Assembly (NCBI RefSeq): GCF_023716865.1
Contig: NZ_CP092417.1
Location: 2,706,001-2,770,000 of the forward strand
DNA: 64,000 nt
DNA from: Endozoicomonas sp. SCSIO W0465
GTDB taxonomy: Bacteria > Pseudomonadota > Gammaproteobacteria > Pseudomonadales > Endozoicomonadaceae
Reading direction: 5' to 3'
Below, in pieces: positions 36,059 through 46,120 of the stretch. A model generated the notes under the pieces. The model was not told where the DNA came from. It saw nothing but the letters and a program-made list of their open reading frames with translations, and ran no database searches. The position numbers were made by a program, and so were the translations under genes. Every line of letters starts with the position of its first letter. The stretch's first letter is position 1.

Positions 36059-36230
36059 CTTTCCGTGACCAGCCATGGTACTCGCTGTTATTGCTCATAA
36101 AACGTGGTGTGGACGTGGGGAATGTCATAAAAATGGAGATATGAATGCGAGAAATGATCATTTTTGTTTGACAATTCGATATAATCGCCAATCGATTTTT
36201 TAGAGATAACTCCCCCGGTGGGAACTGTAT

Positions 36231-38864
36231 ATGAAGACTAACGAAATACGTTCTGCTTTTCTGCAATACTTCAGGGAAAACGGCCATGAAGTGGTTGCCA
36301 GTAGCTCTCTGGTACCCCATAACGACCCAACCCTGTTGTTTACCAATGCCGGGATGAACCAGTTCAAAGATACGTTTCTGGGACGTGAGCAACGTGACTA
36401 CCAGCGTGCCACCACCTCGCAAAAGTGTGTACGTGCCGGGGGCAAGCACAATGATCTGGATAACGTCGGCTATACCGCTCGCCACCACACCTTCTTTGAA
36501 ATGCTGGGTAATTTCAGCTTTGGCGATTACTTCAAGAAAGAGGCGATTCATTTTGCCTGGAACTTCCTGACCGGCACATTGAACCTGCCAAAAGAGCGCC
36601 TTTGCGTCACGGTTTATGCCTCTGACGATGAAGCCTATAACCTCTGGTTAAACGACATTGGTGTTGCAGCGGATGATATTATCCGCATTGGTGACAACAA
36701 GGGAGCGCCTTATGCTTCCGATAACTTCTGGCAGATGGGGGATACTGGCCCCTGTGGTCCCTGTACCGAGATTTTCTATGATCATGGCGATCATATCCGG
36801 GGTGGCCGTCCGGGTACGCCAGAAGAAGACGGTGACCGTTTTATTGAAATCTGGAACATCGTATTCATGCAGTACAACCGTCAGGCCGATGGTGAAATGC
36901 AGCCACTGCCCAAGCCATCGGTTGACACCGGTATGGGCCTGGAACGTATTGCTGCGGTAATGCAGCATGTGAAAAGCAACTATGAAATTGACCTGTTCCA
37001 GTCACTGTTGAACGATGCTTCTGAGATTCTCGGTGGCGTGGCCACAACAGAAGCGTCCCTGCGTGTCATTGCCGACCATATCCGTTCCTGCAGTTTTCTG
37101 ATCAGTGATGGCATTATGCCGTCCAATGAAGGCCGGGGTTACACGTTGCGCCGGATCATTCGACGTGCCTGCCGTCATGGCTACAAGTTGGGTGCCACGG
37201 AATCCTTCTTCTATAAGCTGGTGGGTTCACTGGTGAAGGTGATGGGCGATGCGTATCCTGATCTGGTGAGGAATCAGACGCACATTGAGCGGGTTCTGCT
37301 GCAGGAAGAGGAGCAGTTTACCCGTACCCTGGATAAAGGGATGAAGCTGCTGGAAGAGAGTATTGCTGTTCTGAAGGAGTGTGCGCGGGGAGACGTGATC
37401 TCCGGTGAAACACTGTTCACTCTGTATGATACTTATGGATTCCCGGTTGATCTGACCGAAGATATTGCCCGTGAGCGCGGGCTGAAAGTCGATATTGATG
37501 GTTTTGAAAAAGCGCTGGAAGCTCAGCGTGAGCGTGCCCGTGCGTCCAGCAAGTTCGGTGTTGATTACAGCGACCAGCTGGTGATTGAAGGCTCGACAGC
37601 CTTTACCGGCTACCAGAATACGGCGGGTCAGGCGCGTGTTCACTCCCTGTTTGTTGGTGGTGAGCAGGTAGAACTGATCGGTGAGGGCCAGCAGGCGACG
37701 GTTGTGCTGGAACAGACACCATTCTATGCAGAGTCTGGTGGTCAGGTGGGTGATACCGGCTTGCTGAATTTTGCAACCGGCTCTGTTCGTGTCGTGGATA
37801 CCCGGAAGCAGGGTGATCACCACCTCCATATTGTGGAAGTCGTATCGGGTGAACTGAAGTCTGGAGATGAAGTCTCTGCCGATGTTGATGCTGAAAAGCG
37901 CCATGCTACCTCATTGAATCACTCGGCCACTCATCTGTTGCATGCGGCCCTGAGGCAAGTGCTGGGTGATCATGTGACCCAGAAGGGCTCTTTGGTTGAT
38001 CCGGAGCGTCTGCGCTTTGACTTTTCTCACCTTGAAGCGGTTAGGCCGGAAGAACTTAAGGCTATTGAAAAGCTGGTGAATGAGCAGATTCGTGCCAACA
38101 CTCTGGTTCAGACTGAGCTGATGGATATGGATGCAGCAAAAGCCAAGGGTGCCATGGCACTGTTTGGTGAGAAGTACGCCGATGAGGTACGGGTACTGAC
38201 CATGGGAACCGACAATTTCTCCATTGAACTGTGTGGTGGTATACACGCCAGTCACACTGGTGATATTGGGGCGTTCCGGATTGTTGCTGAAAGTGGTATT
38301 GCAGCGGGTGTTCGCCGTATTGAAGCGGTGACCGGTGCTGGCGCTGAAGCTTTTGTTCAGACACGGTTTTCTGAGCTGGACAACGCATGCCGTATGCTAA
38401 AAGCCAAACCAGAAAATCTTGCAGCGAAGCTGCAGGCTCTGGTTGCCCAGGGCAAGAGTCTGGAAAAAGAGATACAGCAATTGAAACAGAAGCTGGCCAG
38501 TGCTGGCAGCTCAGATCTGGTATCTCAGGCAGTCGTAGTGAATGGCGTTAAGCTGTTGGCTACAGAACTTGAAGGTGTTGATCCTAAATCGCTACGGGAT
38601 ATGGTTGACCAGCTGAAGAACAAGCTGGGCTCTGGTATCGTTTTCCTGGCCACTAAAGCCGATGGCAAGGTGCCTCTGGCAGCCGGTGTGACTAAGGATC
38701 TGACCGGGCGTGTCAAGGCAGGTGATCTGTTGAAGATGGTGGCAGAACAGCTGGGTGGTAAAGGTGGTGGTCGCCCTGACTTTGCCCAGGGTGGTGGTTC
38801 CCAGCCTGAACATCTCGATAAAGCACTGTCGTCTATTAAAGGGTGGCTGGGAGACCAGTTGTAA
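36231..38864 (+). CDS. alaS: Alanyl-tRNA synthetase
   Basis: 877 residues, the usual length. It attaches alanine to tRNA-Ala and hydrolyses mischarged Ser/Gly. The class II catalytic part is at the N-terminus (RSAFLQYFRENGHEVVASSSLVP, with motif 2 around TSQKCVRAGGKHNDL). The editing domain has the zinc ligands HSATHLLHAAL and CGGIHASHTGDIG. The C-terminal DHHA1-type domain ends with GKGGGRPDFAQGGG. It follows the ankyrin gene by about 170 bp. Confidence 0.98.
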   Translation: MKTNEIRSAFLQYFRENGHEVVASSSLVPHNDPTLLFTNAGMNQFKDTFLGREQRDYQRATTSQKCVRAGGKHNDLDNVGYTARHHTFFEMLGNFSFGDYFKKEAIHFAWNFLTGTLNLPKERLCVTVYASDDEAYNLWLNDIGVAADDIIRIGDNKGAPYASDNFWQMGDTGPCGPCTEIFYDHGDHIRGGRPGTPEEDGDRFIEIWNIVFMQYNRQADGEMQPLPKPSVDTGMGLERIAAVMQHVKSNYEIDLFQSLLNDASEILGGVATTEASLRVIADHIRSCSFLISDGIMPSNEGRGYTLRRIIRRACRHGYKLGATESFFYKLVGSLVKVMGDAYPDLVRNQTHIERVLLQEEEQFTRTLDKGMKLLEESIAVLKECARGDVISGETLFTLYDTYGFPVDLTEDIARERGLKVDIDGFEKALEAQRERARASSKFGVDYSDQLVIEGSTAFTGYQNTAGQARVHSLFVGGEQVELIGEGQQATVVLEQTPFYAESGGQVGDTGLLNFATGSVRVVDTRKQGDHHLHIVEVVSGELKSGDEVSADVDAEKRHATSLNHSATHLLHAALRQVLGDHVTQKGSLVDPERLRFDFSHLEAVRPEELKAIEKLVNEQIRANTLVQTELMDMDAAKAKGAMALFGEKYADEVRVLTMGTDNFSIELCGGIHASHTGDIGAFRIVAESGIAAGVRRIEAVTGAGAEAFVQTRFSELDNACRMLKAKPENLAAKLQALVAQGKSLEKEIQQLKQKLASAGSSDLVSQAVVVNGVKLLATELEGVDPKSLRDMVDQLKNKLGSGIVFLATKADGKVPLAAGVTKDLTGRVKAGDLLKMVAEQLGGKGGGRPDFAQGGGSQPEHLDKALSSIKGWLGDQL

Positions 38865-38910
38865 GCAGTTTGGTCAGCACCGTTAGTGATTCTGACCAGA
38901 ATAGGTAAGG

Positions 38911-38942
38911 ACGGGCTGTTCCGCAGGGGGCCGCCCGTTTTT
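38911..38942 (+). terminator. Rho-independent terminator after alaS
   Basis: The stem ACGGGC / GCCCGT with a G-rich loop is followed by a run of five T. It lies about 45 bp after the alaS stop. Confidence 0.75.
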
Positions 38943-39138
38943 ATTGTCCTGAGGCATACACCCTGGTAGTGATTCATGGTACATTCTGCTATCCACTGAA
39001 TGATAGCGATGGCAGCTTGTGCTGTCTGGCTCCTGCCTGAATAACTCTGTTCTATTAACATTGATGGGCGTTGCAGCAGGAGGCTGGCACAGGGAAGCTT
39101 GGCCACAGGTCATGGCTGATTGAAGTAGAACGAATAAG

Positions 39139-40380
39139 ATGGCGCTAATAGTACAGAAATTTGGCGGCACCTCAGTAGGCACCACTGAACGAATTCAGGG
39201 GGTTGCTGATAAGGTTAAAGGGTTCCGCGAACAGGGGCACGACGTTGTCGTTGTGGTTTCTGCCATGAGTGGTGAAACCAATCGATTGGTCGAGCTTGCC
39301 CAGTCAATGCAGTCACAGCCGACGCCACGGGAAATGGATGTTATCCTTTCGACGGGCGAACAGGTAACCATAGGTCTATTGAGTATGGCTCTCAATGAAC
39401 GTGGCTGTCCTGCGACTTCCTATACCGGTAGTCAGGTAGCCATTGTTACTGACAGTGCTCATACCAAGGCCCGCATCAAGCGAATTGATACTGAGGGTAT
39501 CGTCAGGGACCTGGAACTGGGGCGTGTTGTCGTGGTTGCCGGTTTTCAGGGGCGTGATGAACAAGGCAATATCACGACCCTGGGGCGAGGTGGTTCGGAT
39601 ACCACGGCGGTGGCTCTCGCCGCAGCACTTAAAGCTGATGAGTGCCAGATATACACGGATGTCGATGGGGTTTACACCACCGACCCGAGAGTGGTTGAGG
39701 GTGCCCGCCGTCTGGACAAGATTACTTTTGAAGAGATGCTGGAAATGGCCAGCCTGGGCTCCAAGGTTCTGCAGATCAGGGCTGTTGAGTTTGCTGGCAA
39801 ATACAACGTTAACCTGAGAGTTCTGCATACCTTCCAGGATGGCCCTGGAACACTGATTACACTGGATGAGGGTATCGCCATGGAGTCACCGGTAGTTTCC
39901 GGCATCGCATTTAACCGAGATGAAGCCAAACTGACCATTAAGGGCGTACCCGATATTCCCGGTGTGGCATCCCGAATTCTTGGTCCGGTTAGCCGTGCCA
40001 ATATTGAAGTGGATATGATTGTCCAGAATACTGCTGAGGACAAAACCACCGATTTCACTTTTACCGTACATCGTAATGATTATGAACGGGCAAAAGTTGT
40101 GGTTGAGCAGGTTGTTGAAGAGCTTGAAGCCCGTGAATACGATGGTGATATGAAAATTGCCAAAGTGTCGATTGTTGGCGTTGGCATGCGTTCGCATGCG
40201 GGTGTTGCCACCAAAATGTTTGAAGCGCTGGCGGCTGAAGGGATTAATATTCAGATCATCTCAACGTCGGAAATCAAGGTTTCCGTCATCATTGCTGAAA
40301 AGTACCTGGAGCTTGCCGTCCGGGCGCTCCACTCCGCTTTTGAGCTGGACAGGGAACCAATGGAAGATAATGGGGTCTAA
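39139..40380 (+). CDS. lysC: Aspartokinase
   Basis: 413 residues. It phosphorylates aspartate, the first step towards Lys, Thr, Met and diaminopimelate. The N-terminal kinase motif is VQKFGGTSVGT, and the substrate and ATP regions are VVSAMSGETNRL, GRGGSDTTAVALAAAL and YTDVDGVYTTDPR. Two C-terminal ACT domains (from about residue 265) give feedback control by lysine and threonine. This matches the single aspartokinase of pseudomonads. Its place between alaS and csrA is conserved there. Confidence 0.96.
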   Translation: MALIVQKFGGTSVGTTERIQGVADKVKGFREQGHDVVVVVSAMSGETNRLVELAQSMQSQPTPREMDVILSTGEQVTIGLLSMALNERGCPATSYTGSQVAIVTDSAHTKARIKRIDTEGIVRDLELGRVVVVAGFQGRDEQGNITTLGRGGSDTTAVALAAALKADECQIYTDVDGVYTTDPRVVEGARRLDKITFEEMLEMASLGSKVLQIRAVEFAGKYNVNLRVLHTFQDGPGTLITLDEGIAMESPVVSGIAFNRDEAKLTIKGVPDIPGVASRILGPVSRANIEVDMIVQNTAEDKTTDFTFTVHRNDYERAKVVVEQVVEELEAREYDGDMKIAKVSIVGVGMRSHAGVATKMFEALAAEGINIQIISTSEIKVSVIIAEKYLELAVRALHSAFELDREPMEDNGV

Positions 40381-40781
40381 ATTGTCAATATAATTAAAAC
40401 CGTGGGCCTCGCAAGGGGCTCCATCTGCTTTGAATCCACCTGATAGAGCAAAAGTGGAATGAGTAGTGTTATCAAGTCCTCAAACTATTTCCGGCAGGTA
40501 AAAATACGAATGGAAATCTTGAACTTGGTGACTAGACTGGGTTTGCTGAATAATTCTTAAGCATGAACGGTTGAGCTGACATATACTTCATTACTTTGAA
40601 CTGAGTACTAAAGCAGTTTAAAGTCAGGCAATTTTAAGGTGAAATAACGTCTGTACTGGGGTTGGTGTCGTATATTTTCACGCGATCATTTTGGGTGATT
40701 TCATCAGCTTCTAACCAATGCACCAGCGTGCTCAGAATTGACGGTTGTTGACTTAACAGAGATGTAAATAAGGAGATTGAA
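40381..40781. other. Intergenic region lysC-csrA
   Basis: 401 bp without a convincing gene. It should carry the csrA promoter(s). A ribosome site AAGGAG lies 7 bp before the csrA ATG. I see no clear terminator or operator. Confidence 0.6.
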
Positions 40782-41042
40782 ATGCTGATTCTGACTCGCC
40801 GCGTAGGAGAGACCCTGATGGTAGGGGACGAGGTCACTGTCACTGTTCTGGGTGTAAAGGGTAACCAGGTTCGTATCGGTGTTAACGCACCTAAAGAGGT
40901 TGCTGTTCACCGGGAAGAAATTTACCAGAGAATTCAAAAAGAAAAAGAGCACAAAAAAGGCGGTGCCGGCCGTTCTTATGAAGATGATGAAGGTTATGCA
41001 TCCGGATATCAGTCCGAGTCTGAATCTTACGAATCCTATTGA
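40782..41042 (+). CDS. csrA: Carbon storage regulator CsrA with long C-terminal tail
   Basis: 86 residues. The first 60 are a standard CsrA: MLILTRRVGETLMVGD with the RNA-binding Arg, GNQVRIGVNAPKEVAVHREEIY with the second RNA-contact region. It binds GGA motifs in mRNA leaders and represses or activates translation. Most family members end near residue 61-65. Here a further 20 or so residues follow, acidic and rich in Ser, Tyr and Glu (DDEGYASGYQSESESYESY). IS66 copy F starts 6 bp after the stop, so the native downstream linkage to the tRNA-Ser gene is broken by 4.3 kb. Confidence 0.96.
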   Translation: MLILTRRVGETLMVGDEVTVTVLGVKGNQVRIGVNAPKEVAVHREEIYQRIQKEKEHKKGGAGRSYEDDEGYASGYQSESESYESY

Positions 41043-42621
41043 TAATTTGTAACTATTCAGCACTGAGCAAAGGCATATTACAGTAATTCCGAACAGCTCT
41101 ATGAAGTGATTGATATATGTCCATTCCCTGTTTTCTGGCAGACGACAAATAGCTGCGAATCCGTGCAAACATAGAACCACCGTCTGCACTCCTGAAGCAG
41201 CCTGAGATTTTCTGCTTTAACTTGGCCATTCGAACATCCCGCTCACTGCCATTGTTATCGAAGGGAATGGTAAAATCTGACATGAAGCGCAGTGTCTCAG
41301 CCTTGAACTCAGTGAGTCGTTTGAAGAGATTGTAAGCTTTAGTATTCTTGACTTTCTTGCGCTTAAGCTCCTCTCGTTGCTTCTCCATATAGACGACTTC
41401 TTTCATTAGAGCCCGCTGAAGCAACCGGTCATAAATCTTCTCGATTCGTTCACAGACAACACTTGGCATCTGTAGCATACCTATGGTCTTAAAGCCCTTG
41501 CAGTAATGCCAGGAAAGCCTCAGTAGCTTCATCAATCGCAACGCCAGTTGATTGCTGTCCCTATCAACAACACCCAAAAGCTCCCTCAGGTGATGGGCAT
41601 TGCAAAGTACGTGAGTTGCCGCATATGCAAAATAGGATTTCCAATGATCATGAACCAGAACGCCTGCAAATGTTAGCAGTATGCCCATCGTGTCCATGGC
41701 CTCACGACCTCGCTTTTCAGACAAGTAGTAGAGCGTCCATTGTTCATCCCGCATAACGTGTAGCCAGTGCAAAGAGCCCTCGGCCCGCATACCCGTTTCA
41801 TCGGCTCCGGCAACAGACGATTCCCGCAAGGCGTCACGAATAACCTCTTCAGTAGAAGCCAGATTTTCATAGGTTCTGGCCACAAAATTGGCGACAGTGC
41901 CTGCACTTACACTCATTTTATAGAGAGTATTAAAATACTCTGACACGCGCTTAAAAGGCAGGAAATGGTATTGGTTAAGATAGACGGCCATAGCCTGTGT
42001 GGCTGAGCCATATTGTGCGGCAGCGGTAACACCTTCCGGGAATTCAGCCTGATTCCGACAACCACAAGTGCAGATTTTTACTTCAGCTCTATGGGCCGTT
42101 ACTTCAAATTCACCCGGTCTCCCTGGTTCAAACACCTGTCGTTCAATATATTTGACCGGCTCACTATCAAGAAGAGACGCCTGACATTTATTGCATTCTT
42201 TAACCGGAAGGTACTCAATATAGTCAGGGATATCGACCTGTTTAAGACAAGTGCCCTGATGCCCTTTCTTTCCACCGGCTTTATTACCAGAAGACTGTCT
42301 CAGACTTTTAGGATTGGGTTTTTCATCCGATGGATCGGTACCTTTATCTGCGGAAAGGTCGTCAGAATGATCTGGAGAATTACTGTTTTTACAAGGTTTT
42401 TGATAACCATCAGACGATGGCGGCTTGCTGCTGTTTTGACTGTTCTTGCCAACCTTTTCTTCCAATTCTCGACATCGCTCTTCCAGACAGGCAACTCTCA
42501 TCCGCAGCTCTGCATTCTCTTTCAAGAGAATCTCAGCCGACTGCGTATTCTGGTTAACTTGAACACCTATTCTGTTTCATTTGAACACCCTGAACTCCTT
42601 ACACATTGCCCAGTGTGATTT

Positions 42622-43377
42622 TTAGACCAGGTGTTCAACTGCGTCCAATTTTCCAAGCTTTTTGCGCATGGATTCGCCTTTGAGTTCAATCCGGTGGGCA
42701 TTGTGCATAAGCCGGTCAAGAATGGCGTCGGCCAGAGTTTCATCACCAATGCTGGCATGCCACTTCCGGGTGGGCAATTGACTGGTAACCAACGTGGAAC
42801 CTTGCTCGTGCCTGTCATCCATGACTTCCAGCAGATCGTTCCTTTGTTGCTGCGTCAGTGGTTCCAGGCCCCAGTCGTCCAGAATCAGCAAGTCTACTTT
42901 TGCCAGTTGTTTCAACTGCCTGCTGTAGCTGCCATCACCGTGGGCAAGGATCAGTTCATCCAGTAGCCTGGACATCCGATAGTACCGGACACTGTAGCCT
43001 TTCAGACAAGCCATGTGCCCAAGGGCGCAGGCCAGGTAGCTCTTACCGGAACCACAAGGTCCGGTGATCAACAGGTTCCTGTACCGGTCAAGCCAGCCTC
43101 CTCCAGACAGGCTGGCCATCTGGTTCTGTTTGAGACCTCTGGGGTGTTCATAGTCAATGTCGTGTATCCGGGCAGCCAGTTTAAACCGGGCGCTTCTGAG
43201 CAGCCGAGCCAGACGTTTATTGTTTCGCTCTGTTTCTTCCTGCTCAGTAAGCAACGACAGTCGTTCTTCAAAGCTAAGGCTACTGTAGGTGCCCGGCTGG
43301 TCCAGCTGTTGATTGAGGGCATCTGCCATTCCGGTCAGTCGCAGTGACCTAAGGCGAGCCAGTGTTTCATTGATCAT
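42622..43377 (-). CDS. istB: IS21 helper ATPase IstB
   Basis: A 251-residue AAA+ ATPase related to DnaC/DnaA. Walker A is ITGPCGSGKSYLACALG (about residue 105) and Walker B is LLILDDWGLEPL. Sensor region QLPTRKWHASIGDETLADAILDR and arginine-finger region HRIELKGESMRKK match IstB. It remodels target DNA and recruits the IstA transposase. It begins 12 bp after the istA stop, so the two are translated from one message. Confidence 0.95.
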   Translation of the reverse strand: MINETLARLRSLRLTGMADALNQQLDQPGTYSSLSFEERLSLLTEQEETERNNKRLARLLRSARFKLAARIHDIDYEHPRGLKQNQMASLSGGGWLDRYRNLLITGPCGSGKSYLACALGHMACLKGYSVRYYRMSRLLDELILAHGDGSYSRQLKQLAKVDLLILDDWGLEPLTQQQRNDLLEVMDDRHEQGSTLVTSQLPTRKWHASIGDETLADAILDRLMHNAHRIELKGESMRKKLGKLDAVEHLV

Positions 43378-43389
43378 GTTCGCCTCCGG

Positions 43390-44943
43390 TTATTGATAGC
43401 AAATAGCGCCACGAATATTTTCGTGATCATCATGCAAGGGACCTGTCGTTTGTTTTAACTGTGGCTCCAATGGCATCAGGTCTTTGCCTGACTGGAGGAT
43501 TGATCGGACATTTTTTAACCGATAACCCCCGATGTTCCTGGCATGGGCGCAGGCGTTGTTGAGTCGTTCAGTTCCATATTCCCGCTGCAGGTTTAGCAGC
43601 CCCAATGAAGCTCGATAGGCTTGTTCAGGATGCTCCTTGCTATCCAGCAGTGATTGAATAAAACAATAGACTTCCTGACCAATGTCGTTAGCCCAGTTAA
43701 GTAAACGCTCAGGCGTCCAATCCTGATGGTGACGATGTCGTTCCGGCATATGAACTGCTAACGTCGTAAATCCACGTGTGTGCTTGCGAGCGTGGCTGGC
43801 CACCACTTTACCGTTAGCGTAGATCGTGACGCAGTGCTCAGTCGCCTGTACTTCTACTTCCTGCCTGGCAAGCTGATGGGGAACCGAGTAGGCGTGCCCC
43901 TTGCAGATAATATGATAATCCACATTCACCCGGGCCTTGATAAACTCAGCGAACACAAAAGATTGCTTCGGCAGTGGCTTGAGGGCTGGTTCATCCAGTT
44001 GTTCAAACGCACTACGTCGCGTTCCTGGCAACTGCTTAAAGGGCTTCAGGTTCAGTTCGATTAACAGCTCACGTATCCGCAGGTTCAGCTCTGCCAGGGT
44101 AAAGAACATTTCATGACGAAGCCTGGCCAGTATCCACCGCTCCACTACCTGTACACCGACTTCTGCTTTGGCCTTGTCTTTGGGTTTGTAGGGGCGTGCC
44201 GGAATGACTGCCACCTGGTAGTGACAAGCCAGGTGCTGGTATGATGGGTTGAGATCCGGCTCGTACCGACAGGCTTTGATAACTGCGCACTTTGGGTTGT
44301 CTGGCACAACAATTTCTGGCACCCCACCAAAGAACTCAAAGGCCCGTTCATGAGACCCCAGCCAGTCCTCTGTTTTTTGTGACAGAGTCGCTTCAGCGTA
44401 GGTATAGTTGGACGCTCCCAGCACTGCCACAAATATCTGGGCATTGTGGGCAATTTCGCCGGTGTCCGGGTTGATGATTGGCATGGTTGGCCCGGCATAA
44501 TCAACAAATAACTTTTCACCTGCATTGTGCAGCTGTCGCATAGATCGCTTTTGACAACCACGCCACTGATTGTAACGGTGACAGTACTGGGCATAGCTGT
44601 AGGCATTGAGGGGGTGGGCCTGACAGTATTCTTCCCAGAGTCGTTGTTTGGTCACTTCCTTGCGCTTCAGTTCCTGATGCACCTCAGCCCAGTCAGGATC
44701 AATCAACCCTTTTCGATTGGCTATCGAGGCATCGGGAAACAGCGCCTGAATAAGCTCAGGCTCAGATATATCCTCTGCCAGGGGCCAGCTTAATTCCGAT
44801 TCCTGAAAGGCCTTAACGTAGTTGGATACCGTCCCCACACTGACCCGTACACTGCGGGAAATTTGTCGGAAGCTGAGTTGGCTGCCAAACCGCATCCGGA
44901 GTATTTCTAGTAGCTTACGCATGGTAATCCTGTTTTCTGTCAT
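43390..44943 (-). CDS. istA: IS21 transposase IstA
   Basis: About 517 residues from the ATG at 44943 (MTENRITMRK), which has GAGAGGGAACC upstream; the frame extends 18 codons further without a better site. It has an N-terminal helix-turn-helix (LSFRQISRSVRVSVGTVSNYVKAF), then an integrase-type DDE core (LFVDYAGPTMPI with the first Asp, EIVVPDNPKCAV with the second, KDKAKAEVGVQVVERW with the Glu), then a C-terminal beta-rich part. It is complete. Confidence 0.95.
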   Translation of the reverse strand: MTENRITMRKLLEILRMRFGSQLSFRQISRSVRVSVGTVSNYVKAFQESELSWPLAEDISEPELIQALFPDASIANRKGLIDPDWAEVHQELKRKEVTKQRLWEEYCQAHPLNAYSYAQYCHRYNQWRGCQKRSMRQLHNAGEKLFVDYAGPTMPIINPDTGEIAHNAQIFVAVLGASNYTYAEATLSQKTEDWLGSHERAFEFFGGVPEIVVPDNPKCAVIKACRYEPDLNPSYQHLACHYQVAVIPARPYKPKDKAKAEVGVQVVERWILARLRHEMFFTLAELNLRIRELLIELNLKPFKQLPGTRRSAFEQLDEPALKPLPKQSFVFAEFIKARVNVDYHIICKGHAYSVPHQLARQEVEVQATEHCVTIYANGKVVASHARKHTRGFTTLAVHMPERHRHHQDWTPERLLNWANDIGQEVYCFIQSLLDSKEHPEQAYRASLGLLNLQREYGTERLNNACAHARNIGGYRLKNVRSILQSGKDLMPLEPQLKQTTGPLHDDHENIRGAICYQ

Positions 44944-45097
44944 GGCCGGTTCCCTCTCTTGGTACAGATAAGAACGGCCAAAGTTATGGAAAATCAATGC
45001 ATAAGAAGATATTTGTTAGCTGTATTAGACCGGTTTATGGTCTGTTGAACAGCGTTTCTGGAAGCTTGAACGGTGATTCTGGAAATCATCAAAAAGT

Positions 45098-45190
45098 GTT
45101 CAAAAGAAACCAGAATAGGTGTTCAAGTGTTACCAGAATGGGTGTTCAAGTGTTACCAGAATGAGTGTTCAAGAGTTACCAGAATATGCA
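45098..45190. repeat. IS21 terminal repeat array
   Basis: Four successive variants of a GTGTTCAA-G-TTACCAGAAT unit, spaced 24-25 bp, lie at the right end of the IS21. Shorter related units occur at 42542-42600. Such multiple terminal repeats are the IstA binding sites known in IS21 elements. Confidence 0.8.
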
Positions 45191-45310
45191 CCGACATAGT
45201 TGCGGGTAGTTCTGGAATCATGCTGGCGAATATTGTGGAAAAATGGTGCTTAAGAGGATGGTATAAAAATCAGAAAATTCCAGATTTATGTGGGGGTGCT
45301 GAACAGTTAC

Positions 45311-45699
45311 GATAATTTTTAAGCTGTCGTTTCTATCTCTGATTGAGTTCATCGAATCATTGCTGATCCCTCAAGACAGTTTTCATGAAATGCCTGGCAG
45401 GTTGTCAGGTATTTTTGTATCTGAATAAAGGTGTTGAAAGTTTTTCTATGTACTCAGCCCCAATAATCACATCATTTAATCAGTTGGTTAACTACTTATA
45501 GTTTTATTGTTTTATCAAAAACTCTGAAGTGTAACGGTGAATTCTGATGATGCGAATGCTCCTGCGAGTGGATTACTGTCTTTTCGGTTAGTTTGGAATA
45601 GCGCTTTCTCTACCCGCCCCAACTCCAAAGGATGAAAAGCAGGATTGGTTAAAAAAAGACTTGCTTTTCAAGGTTTTCAGGGTAATATCGGTCGTTCAT
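45311..45699. other. Intergenic region between IS66 copy F and tRNA-Ser
   Basis: 389 bp without a coding region I can support. A weak hairpin (CCTGG...TCAGG then TATTTTT) near 45396-45419 might be the displaced csrA terminator. The promoter for tRNA-Ser should lie in the last 100 bp, but I cannot place it with confidence. Confidence 0.5.
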
Positions 45700-45792
45700 G
45701 GTGAGGTGGCCGAGAGGCTGAAGGCGCTCCCCTGCTAAGGGAGTATACGGTTTGTAGCCGTATCGAGGGTTCGAATCCCTCCCTCACCGCCA
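45700..45792 (+). tRNA. tRNA-Ser(GCU)
   Basis: 93 nt. The acceptor stem is GGTGAGG / CCTCACC, with an encoded CCA end. The anticodon loop is CCCTGCTAAGG with anticodon GCT, and the long variable arm typical of tRNA-Ser is present (ATACGGTTTGTAGCCGTAT). The T-loop is GGTTCGAATCC. A T-run follows. Its place downstream of csrA is conserved in gammaproteobacteria. Confidence 0.97.
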
Positions 45793-45870
45793 TTTTTTTA
45801 ATTCCTTGATTTCCCTTCCTTTTATACTCTTTTTCATTTGTTCCAATTTACTGATGTGTCCAAGAAGTGT

Positions 45871-46120
45871 TTATTTGCTTAATGGATTTAATCTAACTGC
45901 GTCGTTTAAATGTTCTCTGCTGAATTTAGCGTACTTCATGGTCGTCTTAATGTCGGAATGACCGAGGATGCTTTGCAGTACCCGAATGTTTCCACCATTC
46001 ATCGTAAAGTGACTGGTGAAGGTATGGCGTAGAGCGTGGCTGGCCTGTCCCCTGACGGTTCTGACACCGGGGTGCATAAAGCCCTTCTGAAGGATTTCTG
46101 ATAGTTGATGAACTCTCCTT
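45871..46120 (-). pseudogene. Remnant of a phage-type tyrosine integrase
   Basis: About 80 codons of the C-terminal catalytic region remain. ASHALRHTFTSHF carries the H-x-x-R motif, VLQSILGHSDIKTTMKYAKF carries the second His and the catalytic Tyr, and the tail ends LNDAVRLNPLSK. The sequence upstream (about 46100-46170) has frameshifts, and the N-terminal domain is absent. It lies 80 bp from tRNA-Ser, a common integration site, so it is probably the trace of a lost prophage or island. Confidence 0.8.

Larger units (their letters stand above)
42542..45190 (-). mobile_element. IS21-family element inside IS66 copy F
   Basis: 2649 bp. The ends are 5'-TG...CA-3' as in IS21: TGCGTATTCTGG at the left and TGCATATTCTGG (reverse strand) at the right. 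A 5-bp duplication CCGAC lies at 42537-42541 and 45191-45195, which interrupts the otherwise contiguous IS66 sequence. It holds istA and istB in the normal order on the minus strand. Confidence 0.95.
41053..45221 (-). pseudogene. IS66-family transposase, copy F, interrupted by IS21
   Basis: The native start (MIPELPA) is at 45221. After about 10 codons the IS21 element intervenes. The rest of the reading frame, 490 codons from K-E-N-A-E-L, is intact at 41053-42541. Apart from the insertion, no lesion is seen, so the insertion is recent. The internal ATG used by the residual frame lacks a good ribosome site. Confidence 0.93.
41049..45310 (-). mobile_element. IS66-family element, copy F, carrying a nested IS21
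   Basis: The ends GTAACTATTCAGCAC (41049) and GTGCTGAACAGTTAC (ending 45310) are flanked by a perfect 8-bp duplication GATAATTT at 41041-41048 and 45311-45318. Without the IS21 (42542-45190) and its 5-bp duplication, the length is 1608 bp. It is inserted just downstream of csrA. Confidence 0.96.

Noticed and set aside
36168..36185. TTGACA and TATAAT upstream of alaS as a promoter
   Set aside because: The two boxes are only about 6 bp apart, so they cannot form one sigma-70 promoter.
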